Below are positions 23,111-34,945 of a DNA stretch of 64,000 bases, one piece after another. A program made the position numbers and the translations under genes. Source of the DNA: Cryptomeria japonica (Eukaryota > Streptophyta > Pinopsida > Cupressales > Cupressaceae); contig NC_081415.1 in NCBI RefSeq assembly GCF_030272615.1, forward strand, positions 422,497,757-422,561,756. Reading direction: 5' to 3'. Positions within the stretch are counted from its first letter, which is position 1, and each line of letters starts with the position of its first letter. The notes under the pieces were generated by a model, which was not told the origin of the DNA, searched no databases, and saw only the letters and a program-made list of their open reading frames with translations.

Positions 23111-23944
23111 CATTCCTATTATTCTTCAAGATGAGCTTCTTCCTCTCTCAGATAGAACTAATCTCCCTCCTAAGGAAAATTGTCCACCTACTCTTATGGA
23201 TGTGACTTTACCTTCTCTTAAGAAGAATAACAATGTTCCTCCTAAGGTTAGACCCATACCTCCTCCTCATGATGGACTTGGTCTCCTCCCTACACCTAAT
23301 ATTCCTCCTTTCTATGGCAAAGTTCCACCTCCTTCCCCTTATCGAGAAAAGAGGCCTGCTTCTCCCATTGTTCAACCAAAAAGACATCAACCTAAACCTT
23401 CCACTATGAAGGAGAGAACCATTCCTACTTTTTAAGTGTTCCTCCTTCTTCTCATCCTTCCACTAAGACTCGACGAAATCATTGTGCGAGAGAACACTGA
23501 TGAAGATGTCGTGTTCGAGCTCGTGAAGTTATCCCTCAAAATACCCAGTCTCCTCAAACTCCAACAATTGACATGATTCCCTTTTATCTTAAGCAATATG
23601 TTCAACCAACATCTCCAAATCATAAGTTGCATACAACATGTGATGGTTTTACTCCTATTCATGTTCTTGCTCCTCTTTCTCTAAACTTTGATGAAGAAAT
23701 GAGTGAAAATGTTATTCATAATGGTAATCCAACTCCTAATGCTTCTGATAGTGCATATGAGTATGTTGATGTGGACAAACATTTATCAACTGAGTTTTTA
23801 CAAACTTTAATCCTAGCTCCCAGAATCGAACAAAGTGACTTACAACATGAGCATAGTCCTTGTTTGGATCTTGTGATAGCTCCATCTGTTGTGCTCGATA
23901 TCGCTCCTCTGGCATGTTTCTCGCCTTCCCGAAATAGTGATTAG
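23067..23944 (+). pseudogene. Pro-rich tail after protease, unknown
   Basis: Two open pieces (23067-23435 and 23573-23944) are separated by a frame change. The first is very Pro-rich (PPKVRPIPPPHDG, PPFYGKVPPPSPY), the second is acidic and ordinary in composition. They stand where RT would begin in an autonomous element. I do not recognise either. They may be a lineage-specific C-terminal extension of the gag-protease protein. Confidence 0.5.
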
Positions 23945-23995
23945 CAAGATTGGGAGGCGGATGTCATGCTAGATTAGCATTACTGCCACTGTAGA

Positions 23996-24017
23996 TCTCT
24001 CTCTCTCTCTCTCTCTC
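23996..24017. repeat. (CT)n microsatellite
   Basis: About eleven uninterrupted CT units, just after the last ORF of the non-autonomous element. Confidence 0.9.
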
Positions 24018-24738
24018 CTTTCTTTCTCTTTTTGTGACCATTCTTCTATGTGTATCCCTGTTCTTCTATTATTCCCTTAATTTCTACTTGGGGACGATGC
24101 ACAACATTGAGATCTTTTCTTGGTCTCTTTCATGTTGACTCAAAAGACATCTTCTCTTCCCTTTCTTCTAAGGTAGTTTCCTTCTTTGGGTAATGAAAAT
24201 TATTATATGTATATACATATATGATATACATGAGTTATCATACAACATACTGACCCCGAGGAAAGCAACACTACCTCATGTTTTGTGTTCATTATCCTTG
24301 GATTTATACCTCGATTGGGGGCTAAATACTTGTGATGACACGCTCCCTCTCTTCTCTCTCTCTTGGGTGTATCCTACCTTAAATAAATCTCTCCCAATAA
24401 GGTGTGTGCGATCTCTTTAACATGGGGGCATACACTCCGCTCAGACTTTCCTTCTTGTGATACTTAGAATTACTTAATGAACTTTGTTTTGCTTTGTAAT
24501 CTTTAGTATCTTTGCTTTCATGACTCATAGTGAAGGTAACTTTTCTACTTGCAGTCATGGTTCTCCCCTTCTCGATCTTCCCTTTTACTATGTCAATCGA
24601 AGTTGTAAGATCCTAAGTCGACTAGGGGCTTGGCGCATCTTGCCTCCTTGACATGGTAAAAAATTTTCAATCTTATTTCCTTGTACTTTACTGACAGTAT
24701 TGGCATATTCTTATACTCCCACTAAAGTGGGGGTTAAA
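24018..24738 (+). other. 3' untranslated part with polypurine tract
   Basis: No convincing ORF. The region is T/C-rich, then ends in AAAGTGGGGGTTAAA (24724-24738) directly before the TG of the 3' LTR, which fits a polypurine tract. Confidence 0.65.
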
Positions 24739-25938
24739 TGTAGTGTCATAAAATTGTGACCCTATCAATTTACAATTGCATTAGGGTCCTCACATATGTG
24801 AACTCGAATCCTCTAGCCTGATCGAAGACCGAAGAGTGCTCGGCTTGCAAAAATAGCTTTTTCCTTGGCCTCTACATCACCCCGACTGTATTCTACCCTG
24901 GATAAAGGGGCAGGACATGGGCGTGGCACCATTGTCCCCCCTTGGATAGGGGCGTGGCGCCCCTTTTTTAGGGCAGGGCCCTTCCTAGAGCATGCCTTGT
25001 GGGTTGTGCCTCGGGCGGGAAACTCCCTTGATGTCAGCCTGTGACAAAATTCAAATATACTAATGTATTTAAGGGGAATTTGTCGTCTCATTTGCATAAG
25101 TGGAAGAAGAATAAGTTGAATAGGTAGAAGTTGGAGAGACTCAAGTTGCATAAGCGTCAAGCATTCTTTTCCAACATTGAGCGTTATCAAGTCTCCCTTC
25201 AAGGCTAGGTGTTGCATTCAAGTCAAGAATTCAACCATTGAAGAGGAGATCCCTTTCAAAATTCAATTCCACACAAACATTTCTATTAACATTGCTACTA
25301 TAACCTCCCTTGAGGTGATTTACAATTCAGTCTTTCATTTGCATCTACTTGCAAGTACTTTCTTTCATTACTTGGTTAATTCCAAAATTGGGGTTTGATC
25401 TAAAGGCAAACCCCCAATCCCAACACATTTCCCTCTCTTTTCTATGTGTAGGTTGTAGGTGCGTTGTTGTACTTTCAGATTCAAGCTTCATTTGCAGAGG
25501 CGAAAAAACCCACTTCATTTCGCGGATTTTTCAGAGGACCATGTACATTCCCGCCACGGTCCGAACAACTTTTCATCAAATTCATAGGGCGACTTCGTCT
25601 CGACATTTTACTACCAAATCAAAGTGCACAACTTCATCCCATATTCCGATCTCAAGTTATAATCGATTCTTTGTCACTTTTGCACTACATAATTTAATCA
25701 ATTCCTTTCCATTTCAAACAAAGGAAGAGGGGATTATCCTAACATTCTCAATTCATTCAAAATTTCATCTATCATCTTTGTGTGGAGATTGAATCTAGTG
25801 AATTATCTCATCCCTTATCTTCCTAATGTAATGGTGAAAAGTTCTTGAAGGATAATCAATAGTGAAACTCTTATCTCTCTTTGAGGGAAAGGGTTATTTT
25901 CTTCTTGATCCATCACTCATCATTTTCCCTCCATTACA
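24739..25938 (+). repeat. 3' LTR of gag/protease-only element
   Basis: Runs from TGTAGTGTCATAAAATTG to CTCCATTACA. Compared with the 5' LTR it has an extra GC-rich block of about 70 bases (about 24895-24970), including a perfect 7-base-arm hairpin (aggggcg/cgcccct, 24948-24964, TGG loop). AAGAG follows. Confidence 0.8.
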
Positions 25939-25943
25939 AAGAG

Positions 25944-28430
25944 AAACAAGGGTCCCCTACTTTCTTAGATATTCAGACATAAAGCATTTGAGATACTAAG
26001 GTAATTCATTTTCAACATGACCCTGTGACGGCGATTTACCTTTGGTTGGGTAATGATTTCACTATTTGAGTCTTGTTAACCCAAAATCTATCAATTGCTA
26101 TATCTCAAACACATTAACAAAATCTATAATTCATTCTAGAAACCTAGTTGATCATATGACTAGTGAAAAATCCAATATTCTACTTCAGCGTAGCTGTAAT
26201 TGTCACACCCATGTGGGTTTCATTACTTACAAGTCGAGGCAATAAAATATAAAAGAAAAAGTGTTTTGCCAAATATCCATCTCAAGGCAAAAGAGCAATG
26301 CTATATAACTGAAATATCATGCATGCAAGTGCGACGAAAAGCTTGACTATGGGAACATGGAAGTAACTCCATCAAGGCTATGGACGTCTGCTGACAATGG
26401 AGAAATATTCGAGAAATTACAGTGTATAACCTCGTCGAAGCTCTAAAAGCTTGCTGGCAACGAGGTTCTATTCGGGATTCTTTTGAAGTTAGAATAATCC
26501 ATGTAGCTAGTCATATATGATGCTAAGGATCTTTAGTGAACATAAGAGAAGGAATTAAATCATTTCCACACACATGGACAAAAGAAGATCAAAGTTTCAA
26601 GATTTAATGGGGAAGTTTTCCACGTCTCCATTCGTAAATCGTAGTCACTAAGTGTGTTAATTTGGATGTTCCAAGGGACCTTAAGGATCGATTGACCGCT
26701 TATCTATAAAAAAAATTGTACCTCCAATTCAATTGGTGTATTATAAAATGCTAAACAAACATAGTCATCCTTGTTCGAATAGAAAATGCATCTTCATCAT
26801 GCATATTGCATTAACATAAGTCATGTCAAAACTTCATTGTCTCCACATGCATTCTGCAGATCATCATGTCATATAGGTCTGCATATTGGGGGCATTGATG
26901 AAAAAATCATTAAAAATCATATAAAGTCCTAAAAAAATCCAAAAACATTGAGAAACACAAAAATTCAAAAACATTGAAAAGCACAAAATCCTAAAAAAGC
27001 ACATAAAGTCTTGAAAATATCCAAAAACATTGAAAAGCGCAAAATCATAAAAATTAGATAAAGTCCTGAAAAAATATCAAAAACATTCACATATGATCAG
27101 AGAATCTACCAAAAACATTCAAATATCAATCCACAAAATCCAAAAAATTCAAATACGATCCTGGAAAAATCAATCAAAATTGCAACAAAATGTCTCACAA
27201 GAATCAAACACCCTAGCAAATATCCGGCAAACACTTTGCACAAAGTTAACAAAGGATATAACTATCTAGTAAAACATCTGCAATCAACTGATCAAACTAT
27301 CTTATCAATCGTATCAATATCCATATCAAGTGATCATTATCTTGTCTTGAACAGAGATGGATACACTCGAAATCAGACAGGTTAGTCTTAAATGGGATCC
27401 ACACTTTCTGAGATCAGACATTATCAACCATCACATCAAGCAACTGATAATGATGGCACATATTAGTATAGCTATTGAATTTTGTCCAAGTCAGTCTCTA
27501 GCTTTTATCATTTGGCAATAGATTATGTTCCTATGCTACTTAGATATGTCCACAAGTGACCCGAGGAGCCATGATGGGCATTATCTTTTTCTTTGTTTGT
27601 TGTTTGTGGTGTGAACCATTGAAGTTCTACGACAATTTCTCTAGCGGGTGTCTGTGATAGGAGCATTCAGCTTGTGAATGTCACACATACCTCGACCCCT
27701 AGCGTAATTCCCAGAATGAAGGGTTCACTCCTTGTCTACTATGTGTTTGTTTCTTCAATGAGTTATCTTTACATATTGGTTCCTTATACCTTGATGTTCT
27801 AAGCTCCATTGTTCCATAATAAGGCTCAGTGATGAATATATATTGTGTTATGAATAATGACACAAGTTCATGAATCAATCATTCTCATTTCATCTCATTT
27901 GCTTATTTGTAGTTTGTTGATTCTTTTCTCATCATCTCTTTTTCTGAATTATTTTCTATCATCTAACATTATTCTTTTATCAATCTATTCTCTTTTTCAT
28001 CTTACAAATACTTCTTCAAAACTATATCTGAGTCAAAAGAGATAAAGCAATATTCTGACATTATCAAACAAACAAAAAATTGCATAGATTACATTCATTC
28101 TAGGTTACATTCATACAATATAGATTGCATTCATTCTAGGTTACATTCATACAATATAGATTGCATTCCTTTTAGATTAATTACATATTACATATTGCAT
28201 TCATTAAATCATATTCATATAGTTTAAATTGCATTCATATAGTATAGATTGCATTAATTCATTTAAAGTTGCATTCATATAATTCATTAATTATTTAAAT
28301 CATTGCATTAAAACATATAGAAATCATCCATAAATCATATATAGACATGCATCACATAACACACATAATCATACATCATATAAAGAATGCAAAGCATAAT
28401 AGATCGCCGCCAAAAAACTGCATATCATAT
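25944..28430 (+). other. Host gypsy 3' spacer with short tandem repeats
   Basis: This is host gypsy sequence between integrase and the antisense PMD gene. I see no protein-coding frame. 26890-27130 is a degenerate array around 'ccaaaaacattgaaaagcac'. 28085-28156 has two 36-base units starting 'tagattacattcattctagg' and a partial third. The rest is AT-rich. Confidence 0.55.
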
Positions 28431-28509
28431 CTATAACTCAAAATGGTAATGTGTCAAAATACAATCATCATAAAATGCTATAAGGCTCAGATAACATGAT
28501 CTCAATGTC

Positions 28510-30914
28510 TCAACCAACACTGCCTCTGTCTCTAGGTGGATCCTGCTTGCTAGATCCTGCCCTCGGATGTCCCAAAGATGTCCAAGGTGGACCCATAACA
28601 CTACTACTACTATTCCTCCATGAAGTGGACCTACTAGAACCCGAATGGCCTCTAAACTCACTAAAGTTAGGAGCTCTTTGTGCCTCAGGAACAACACCAT
28701 GATAGAGTTGTCTATAATACAAGGCCTCTTGTGCAACGTAGTAAAGTCTATCGGACTATGAGCGTACATCTGTACCCAAAGCAAAATGCTAGTCATATGA
28801 GGTCTCGACCAACTACATCCACCTCACTGCATCATCTCTCTCCCTCTAGAGACGATCTCTCTCACTAGCTATTTGGTTTCTCTCCCTCTCTAGAGCACCA
28901 TAATCCCTGCGGAATAGATCCCGCTCAGCACCTTGTCGCTCCCTCAATCTTGCCACCTCATCCTCTAAGCTCTGAATCTATGCTTTGAGAATCTTTGGAT
29001 CATCATCATCCCTGTCACCACCCTATCCTCCATCCTCACCACCCTCTACAACTGGTGCATCCTCTAACTCAGGCATATCCATGTCATCCCCATCCTCGTT
29101 GCTCAATGATCCTGATGTCAAATCATCATCGTCTCCGCTACTGCTCGACTCAGTGTCTCCACTGATGTCTATGTCCTCATCTCCCTCCTCATCTGCAACA
29201 CCCTCCTCATCTCCTCCTTTGCCCTCATCTCCTCCATCATCTCCCTATCAACCTTCCTCTATTGTCTCGGATGACATATTTGCTGAGGTGTGATGGAACT
29301 GTCAGATTAGTAAGTGGAATAGGCCGATGTTTGTCCCACCATGCATCATATTGAGGTGTCATCCCTGGATCTGCAACACCTTCCCTCCAACCCCACTGTA
29401 AGGCCTGAAGTGCATCAAACTCTATAGTAGCCACATGCAGTTGTATATAAGCACCCCAATCTGAAACCTCACGAGAAACACGAGGAGAATAAACTATGAC
29501 AGTAGGTACTCCTTGTACCTCTCCAAACTACCTAAGTACACATCCTGGTAGGTACATCTCAATGATCCTCTGCGTCTCTACAGTCCTCCCAATGAGATAT
29601 CTCTGATGTCTGCAAAATGGTAAATGTTGAGCATCATTTTCCCAACTAGGGCAATCCAAGTAAGGTCTCCAAATGAAATGTTGCAAGATGTCAAGTTGAT
29701 GTCACCAATACAATGTGTTACCTGAGCCCTTGTGTCTAATCTCGGGTGTATATCTATAAGCATATGGCTCCTCCACACAAGTCAACATGAATAACTGGCC
29801 TCGAGAGAGAAATGTGCTCCCAAGCCCAACTCTGGAGCAATGTAACACCACAATTGACAGATCTGTATCTCAAGTAAACAATGTTGTGCATCTGGTAATA
29901 AACCATTGCTAAAAGACAAGGACCCCAAGCATGCACACGCTGATGAACAATCATATTGTGAAGGAATTTGCCCCATCCAACTAGGAATCTGTGACCTCTC
30001 CTATCAAGAATGAGCACACGACCTACAATACTACACTGAGATCATCATAGTCTAAACGAGCCCATGGTATATCATAATGACCATATATCTGTAAGTCCTT
30101 CTCGTCACACTCCAAAAGGGCACACAGTCCTACGATACCATCATCATGATCATATACAACTCTATCTCCATGAATGGGAATATGAAGTCTTCGCCAGACA
30201 TCCTCTAATATAATAGATGACTCATCAATAGGAAGATGGAATGTACACGTCTCAGAATGCCACCGCTCAACTAATGCAGTGATCAAGGCCCTATTGGCCG
30301 TAATATTTGGCAAATGTAAAACATGATACAAACCCATATGTCGGATGTGAGCAACCTCCTTATCAAGTAACAGATCTTGAAGATCGAGACCACTGGGTCT
30401 ACTTTGTCGGTAGTATAGCACTCCAGTATTCTCCTACACAACAAAAATGATGAAAATCTTAGATACAGTACTTCACGAGAAAAAAACATTATACGCATGA
30501 CAAGAAAACACCTCTTTGTAACAGATGCGTAACATTTACAGAGCATGTGTTACATTTAATACTAATGCGGTACATTTAAAGTGAATGCGTACTAGTTATC
30601 ATGAATGTGCGAGAATACAAACCAATGCGTGAAATGATAGTCTTTTGCGTAACATTTCAAACTTATGCAGTACATTTATACTATTGTATAACAATAAAGA
30701 CTAATGCGTTACACTTAGCACGATTGCATAAAAATCGACATACGTATGCGTAAAGCTAAAAAGATCAAGACTTTGGAAAAAAAAATTTAAAATGACAAAA
30801 ACAAGCAATAAATTGAGCAAAAATTTGGATACATACCATGTCGCCCGTCCCAGGTGGTCTCTGATACGAACCTTCTTGCTTGGACAAGTGTTGTCGTGCC
30901 CTAATGTTAGCCAT
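28510..30914 (-). pseudogene. Antisense plant mobile domain (PMD) gene, two exons
   Basis: It lies opposite to the host gypsy, between integrase and 3' LTR. Exon 1 (30837-30914) starts ATG and codes 26 residues. A 403-base intron (30434-30836) has GT...AG ends and keeps phase. Exon 2 has the PMD signature: GLYHVLHLPNI, LITALVERWHSETCTFHLP, IILEDVWRRLHIPIHG, then after a one-base shift at about 30018 AWGPCLLAMVYYQM and TLLQSWAWEHISLSRP. Further on come an acidic stretch and a charged coiled coil (SLEDEVARLRERQGAERDLF), with several stops. PMD proteins occur as host silencing factors (MAIN type) and in transposons; extra ORFs with this domain are known in Tat elements. It is broken now and its function is unknown. 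Confidence 0.8.
30525..30755. repeat. ATGCGTAACATT-type repeats in PMD intron
   Basis: About ten spaced variants of 'atgcgtaacattta' occur within the predicted intron (for example 'atgcgtaacattta', 'atgcggtacattta', 'atgcgttacactta'), at about 20-30 base intervals. They are absent from the exons on each side. Confidence 0.6.
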
Positions 30915-30915
30915 G

Positions 30916-31275
30916 ATGATCAAACACTCGCAAGAAAGTACTAAATTCGCAACAATCTCAAAGAACTCAAAACAATACAAATGAGCAAATGGAAGGTCAA
31001 ATTCACTATTTATAGCTCAAAATTAGGGTTTTCTCACTCTGACGACCGTGATCCCCCTGAACTTCAAAACACTTGTAGGTCAGTCAAATGGACTCAAAAT
31101 CACATGAAACTTCACACAATTGCTCACTAGCATGCTATCGAAAAAATGGTCTCAGTTCCATAATTTTTCGACCACTTTTTCCAAGGGGGCATACTTACAC
31201 CCTAAGCGTCACCGGGGCATACTAGGGCAAAAGAAAATTGTTTTCTTTGAAACAAAGTCATTCTGACATTGTCTC
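30916..31275 (-). other. Upstream region of the antisense PMD gene
   Basis: This is 5' of the PMD ATG on the minus strand. It holds 'tataaatag' on the minus strand at about 31008-31016, roughly 95 bases before the ATG, which could be a TATA box of its own. There is no ORF. Further right it meets the polypurine tract of the host element. Confidence 0.4.
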
Positions 31276-31288
31276 AAAGAGGGGCAAA
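31276..31288 (+). other. Polypurine tract of host Tat element
   Basis: AAAGAGGGGCAAA directly precedes TGTAGACACC of the 3' LTR. It matches the tract beside the LARD-like 3' LTR. Confidence 0.75.
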
Positions 31289-32283
31289 TGTAGACACCTA
31301 AAAATGTCTCATTGATCATGTACTAATTATTCGTCTAAATTAGTTAAATAATTCTTTAATTCTTTAATTATTTAATTAATCTTATTCTTCAAATTTCATA
31401 TTTCCTCATAACTTATTAACTATTCCAATTTCTATTCTATCATCATTTAATTATTTAAATCATTTTCTAATGTTAATTAAATATTTATTATTTAATTAAT
31501 TATGATTATTAATCCTTTAATTTAAATAATCTTTATTATTTATTTAAATTCAATTTCTAAATAATTAAATAGTTTCTTTAAATTATTTAATTAGCTAATT
31601 AATTCTTCAATTCCAAATCCCGAAATTCAAATTTCTTCTAATTTCATTAATTCTTCTAATTTCATTGATTCTCCAAATCCAAATTCAAATTCATATTCTT
31701 CTAATTTTAAATACATGTGCATGATTTCAAAAATCAAATTGAAAATCAAAGTCAAGTTCTAAATATATTCAAATAAAAAATTGAATTTAAAATAAATTCA
31801 ATATTTGGATTAAATCTCATGTAAAGATTAAATTGAAAATCAAAGTCAAAGTGCAAGCACATGCTAAATTAATTAATTCAATTAATTAATTAATTAATTT
31901 AATCATTATCTTTTCAATCTCTATTTCTATCTTCCACTTTGTTTTTTCCCAAAAAGATTTCAACCAGTTAGCTATTCAATCTATTTTAATTGATTAATTA
32001 CATCATTCTTTAATTATCCTCCGATCCTTCTTTTTTAATATTCCAGTCAGCTTTTTTCTCAATTAGTTAACTCAATTAACTATTCAATCTATTATGTTCC
32101 ACCTCCAAATCAACAATTCAACTATCAATCAACATGTGAGCTCACCTGAGTTCCACCTCTTGATCAATCTATTCCACCTCTCAATCAATCCTCTCCAAAA
32201 ATCTATAAATTTGGCATTCAATCTCCATTTTCAACAATCACGAACTTCGAATCTTTGTGGCAATTGCAGGTTGTCAGAGCCAT
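31289..32283 (+). repeat. 3' LTR of host Tat element, left part
   Basis: Starts TGTAGACACCTAAAAATG and is AT-rich with TTAATTAA blocks, like the LARD-like LTRs and the LTR at 57934. A TATA box (TATAAAT) is at 32204-32210. It is interrupted at 32283 by the Copia element; the remaining R/U5 part should follow from 38977. Confidence 0.75.
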
Positions 32284-33374
32284 TGTTGGTATTATGGATG
32301 TGTTGCATTGGTTTTGTCATTGATGTCAACACTTATCTTCTGGAGATATTTGGTTATGTTGAACCGCCACATTATGTTCACCGGCAAGTTCAGTGACTTA
32401 TGCACAGTCACCGGTATATCGCTCATCGGCTGGTTATATTGTTCACCGACACTGAAGATAATTAGTTATCATCTGGAGATCACTTGATTATGTTGAAGAC
32501 ATGGTTTGGACACTTGGTTTTGGTATTTTGGTTATTGGTCTAATCAGGTTGACATATTTGTTGTTACTGGCAAATTGGTCTAGGTTATGGACCGACATGC
32601 ATTATCTATTTCAGATCAGCACGACACGTTATGGAGATGATTTAATTAATTGGATATTGTTGTAAATGTATTGAGCCGACATGATGCATCACATCTTGAC
32701 TTATTTGTAATTGGTTTAATTGTAATATTCTTGGAAAGCCGACCTATACATTTGGTCTTAGGTTTTGGTATATATGTAAGATCTCATTTGTGAGATGATG
32801 TAATAGAGAGAAGGAAGATAACGATATATGGTATATGGTTTTGTAACATGGTATGTGTGAATATTGAAGATCATATGAGAAGACCATAGAGAAGGTTCAA
32901 GGAAAGTTTGAAGGTGATTATCAGAGTTTAACCGGTATTGAATCCAGCATTGGAGATGCTACTTTGAGCTATACATTATCATTGGATTTAACCATCCAAT
33001 TGTAGTCAGTGTGACTCCTATTTTGTGATTGAGCAGTGAGCTCTAGGTGGTTGGCCTTTCTGCATGTGCAGACCCCATTTGTATACACATACTATCTGCA
33101 GTAGTATCATATGATTGTGGGTAAGGTTTCTCACCATGGTTTTTCGCCTTATAGGGTTTCCACGTACAAATCTATGTGTTATGTATTGTGGATGTCGTTT
33201 CTCTTTCTGTTTTATGCATTGAGTTTCACCAGTATTAATATTAACTGCTAATCTATCAACCGACATTAAGTTTAGTTTACCGGTATTAAGTATCAAGTTT
33301 GATTAAGTTATATTTGGGTTGAAATTAATTGACAATTGATTCACCCCCCTCTCAGTTGCCTTCGGGTCCTAACA
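32284..33374 (+). repeat. Copia 5' LTR
   Basis: Runs from TGTTGGTATTATGGATG to GGGTCCTAACA. 'Ggtatatatgtaag' near 32767 may hold the TATA box. The end has a C-run (ATTCACCCCCCTCTC) that is also found in the solo LTR 4292-5177. Confidence 0.9.
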
Positions 33375-33376
33375 AT

Positions 33377-33389
33377 TGGTATCAGAGCC
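33377..33389 (+). other. Copia primer binding site
   Basis: TGGTATCAGAGCC, two bases after the LTR end, is complementary to the 3' end of plant initiator methionine tRNA and is the classic site of plant Copia elements. Confidence 0.9.
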
Positions 33390-33431
33390 AAGTCCTCTTT
33401 TGGCAGAAGTTTAACAACTTGAGGAGATTCT

Positions 33432-34459
33432 ATGGCAACAAACTTTTTCAGGAAGGACAGTCTGAAACTTGATGGAACTAACTATGGTATATGGAAGATC
33501 ATAATGGAGACACATCTGAATTGCATTGGAAGAGACATATGGGATGTTACAAAGAATGGCTATGTTGGTCCTACACCGAATCAACCTAATCCACCAACAT
33601 TGGGTAAGGATCAAGAGAATGATTCCAAAAAAGAGAAGCACTCTTGAGCACCTTGTCAGATCAGCAAATCTTGGGATTATTAGACCGATCTACTGCTAAA
33701 GCTATTTGGGATAAATTGGAGACATTGAATAAAGGAGATACCACTGTCAAAATTGCAAAACTGGAATGCTTTCGGGTCAAGTATGAAAATCTGAAAATGG
33801 AAGAAGATGAAAGAAGTTTTCCTTTTATGGAAAGGGTTAATGAAATTGTTTTGGGAATACAATGTTGTGGAGGATCCTTGAGTGAAGATGAAATTATTTC
33901 TAAAGTTTTAAGAGCATTGCCACCGGCATACAAAATGAAAGTAACTGTTATTAATGAGTTGAGAACAATGCCTAATACATTAGTATCTAGAGATACCTTG
34001 GTTGGAAAACTTTCAGCATTTGAGCTTGAGGAATTTGGTCTTGTTGCTACAATTAAGACAGATTTAGCCTTCAAAGCATCATCCTCATCATCTGACAAAT
34101 CTGATTGGAAAGAACTTTAAGCAAGGGAACTTGAAAATATCAGAAAGGAAAATGAAGAATTGGAAGAACTTGAAGCACTATTTGCAAGGAAAATGCCTAA
34201 AGGTCCTATTGGAAGTAAGTATGAAGGTAAAGTACCATTTAAATGTTTTAACTGTAATAAAGTTGGTCATATGGCATCTAGATGTCCTGATAGACATGCA
34301 AGATTGAGAGAAGAAGCTAAAAGGACATATAAACCTAACCCTGAATATCAGAGATATAGATTTAAGAAGAATAAAGACAAATCATGTTACTATGTCGATG
34401 AAGGAGTTACTGATGATTCTGATGAAGAACCGACAGACAATGGATGGGCTTTTGTTTAA
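33432..34459 (+). pseudogene. gag: Copia gag with zinc knuckle
   Basis: It starts MATNFFRKDSLKLDGTNYG, the usual Copia gag head (LDGTNYxxWK). A shift near 33640 and a stop (TAA 34118) break it. The UBN2-type middle is present (DRSTAKAIWDKLETL, VLRALPPAYKMKV). A perfect CX2CX4HX4C knuckle (CFNCNKVGHMASRC) sits at 34244-34285. A stop at 34457 ends this piece before the protease. Confidence 0.85.
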
Positions 34460-34945
34460 ATTAAAAAATATCAACCGACACCTACTGTTCCACCGATAGA
34501 GCAGGCCCTGGCAGCTAAAATTGAAGAAAGGGATGAATGGATTATAGATTCTGAATGTTCACATCATATGACTGGTTATAAAAGTAAATTCTTATCTTTT
34601 CAAGAATACAATGGAGGTCTAGTAAGATTTGGGGATGATAAAGCTTGTTTGATCAAAGGAAAATGCACTATATCTTTTGATGGTAAGCACAATACTGATA
34701 ACGTTTATTATGTTGAAGGTTTGAAGCATAGTCTTTTGAGTGTTGGTCAATTAGTTGAAAAAGGATTTCAGTTACAATTCAAGAATGGTAAATGCAAAAT
34801 CATGAATAGAACTGGTTTGCAGATTGTAACCGGTAATCAGACTAGAGATAATATCTTTCATTTGAATAACAATGAAAAGACATGCTTGATTGCACATATT
34901 GATGAAAGTTGGTTATGGAATAAGACTTTGTCATGTGAATTTTGA
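34460..34945 (+). pseudogene. PR: Copia protease, active site altered
   Basis: This is the aspartic protease part. The catalytic segment reads WIIDSECSHHMTG, where the family has D-S/T-G. The Glu codon GAA at 34553-34555 replaces Gly by one transition, so activity is almost surely lost. Downstream, VYYVEGLKHSLLSVGQL and the pre-integrase start are clear. A frame change at about 34920 leads to the integrase. Confidence 0.8.

Larger units (their letters stand above)
18347..25938 (+). mobile_element. Non-autonomous gag/protease-only LTR retrotransposon (TR-GAG-like)
   Basis: A complete element of about 7.6 kb. It has a 5' LTR (18347-19500), a primer-site candidate, a long leader, gag, a zinc knuckle, a protease-like domain, a Pro-rich tail, a polypurine tract (24724-24738) and a 3' LTR (24739-25938). 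The target duplication AAGAG is perfect (18342-18346 and 25939-25943). I find no RT, RNase H or integrase motif anywhere between the LTRs, although gag is among the best-kept frames in the window. Terminal-repeat retrotransposons with only a GAG region are known in plants; this one also has a protease-like part. It would need pol from a partner. Confidence 0.8.

Noticed and set aside
28985-29293. Ser/Pro-rich ORF on the + strand
   Set aside because: It is the complement of the acidic stretch of the antisense PMD gene; the minus-strand frame explains it better.
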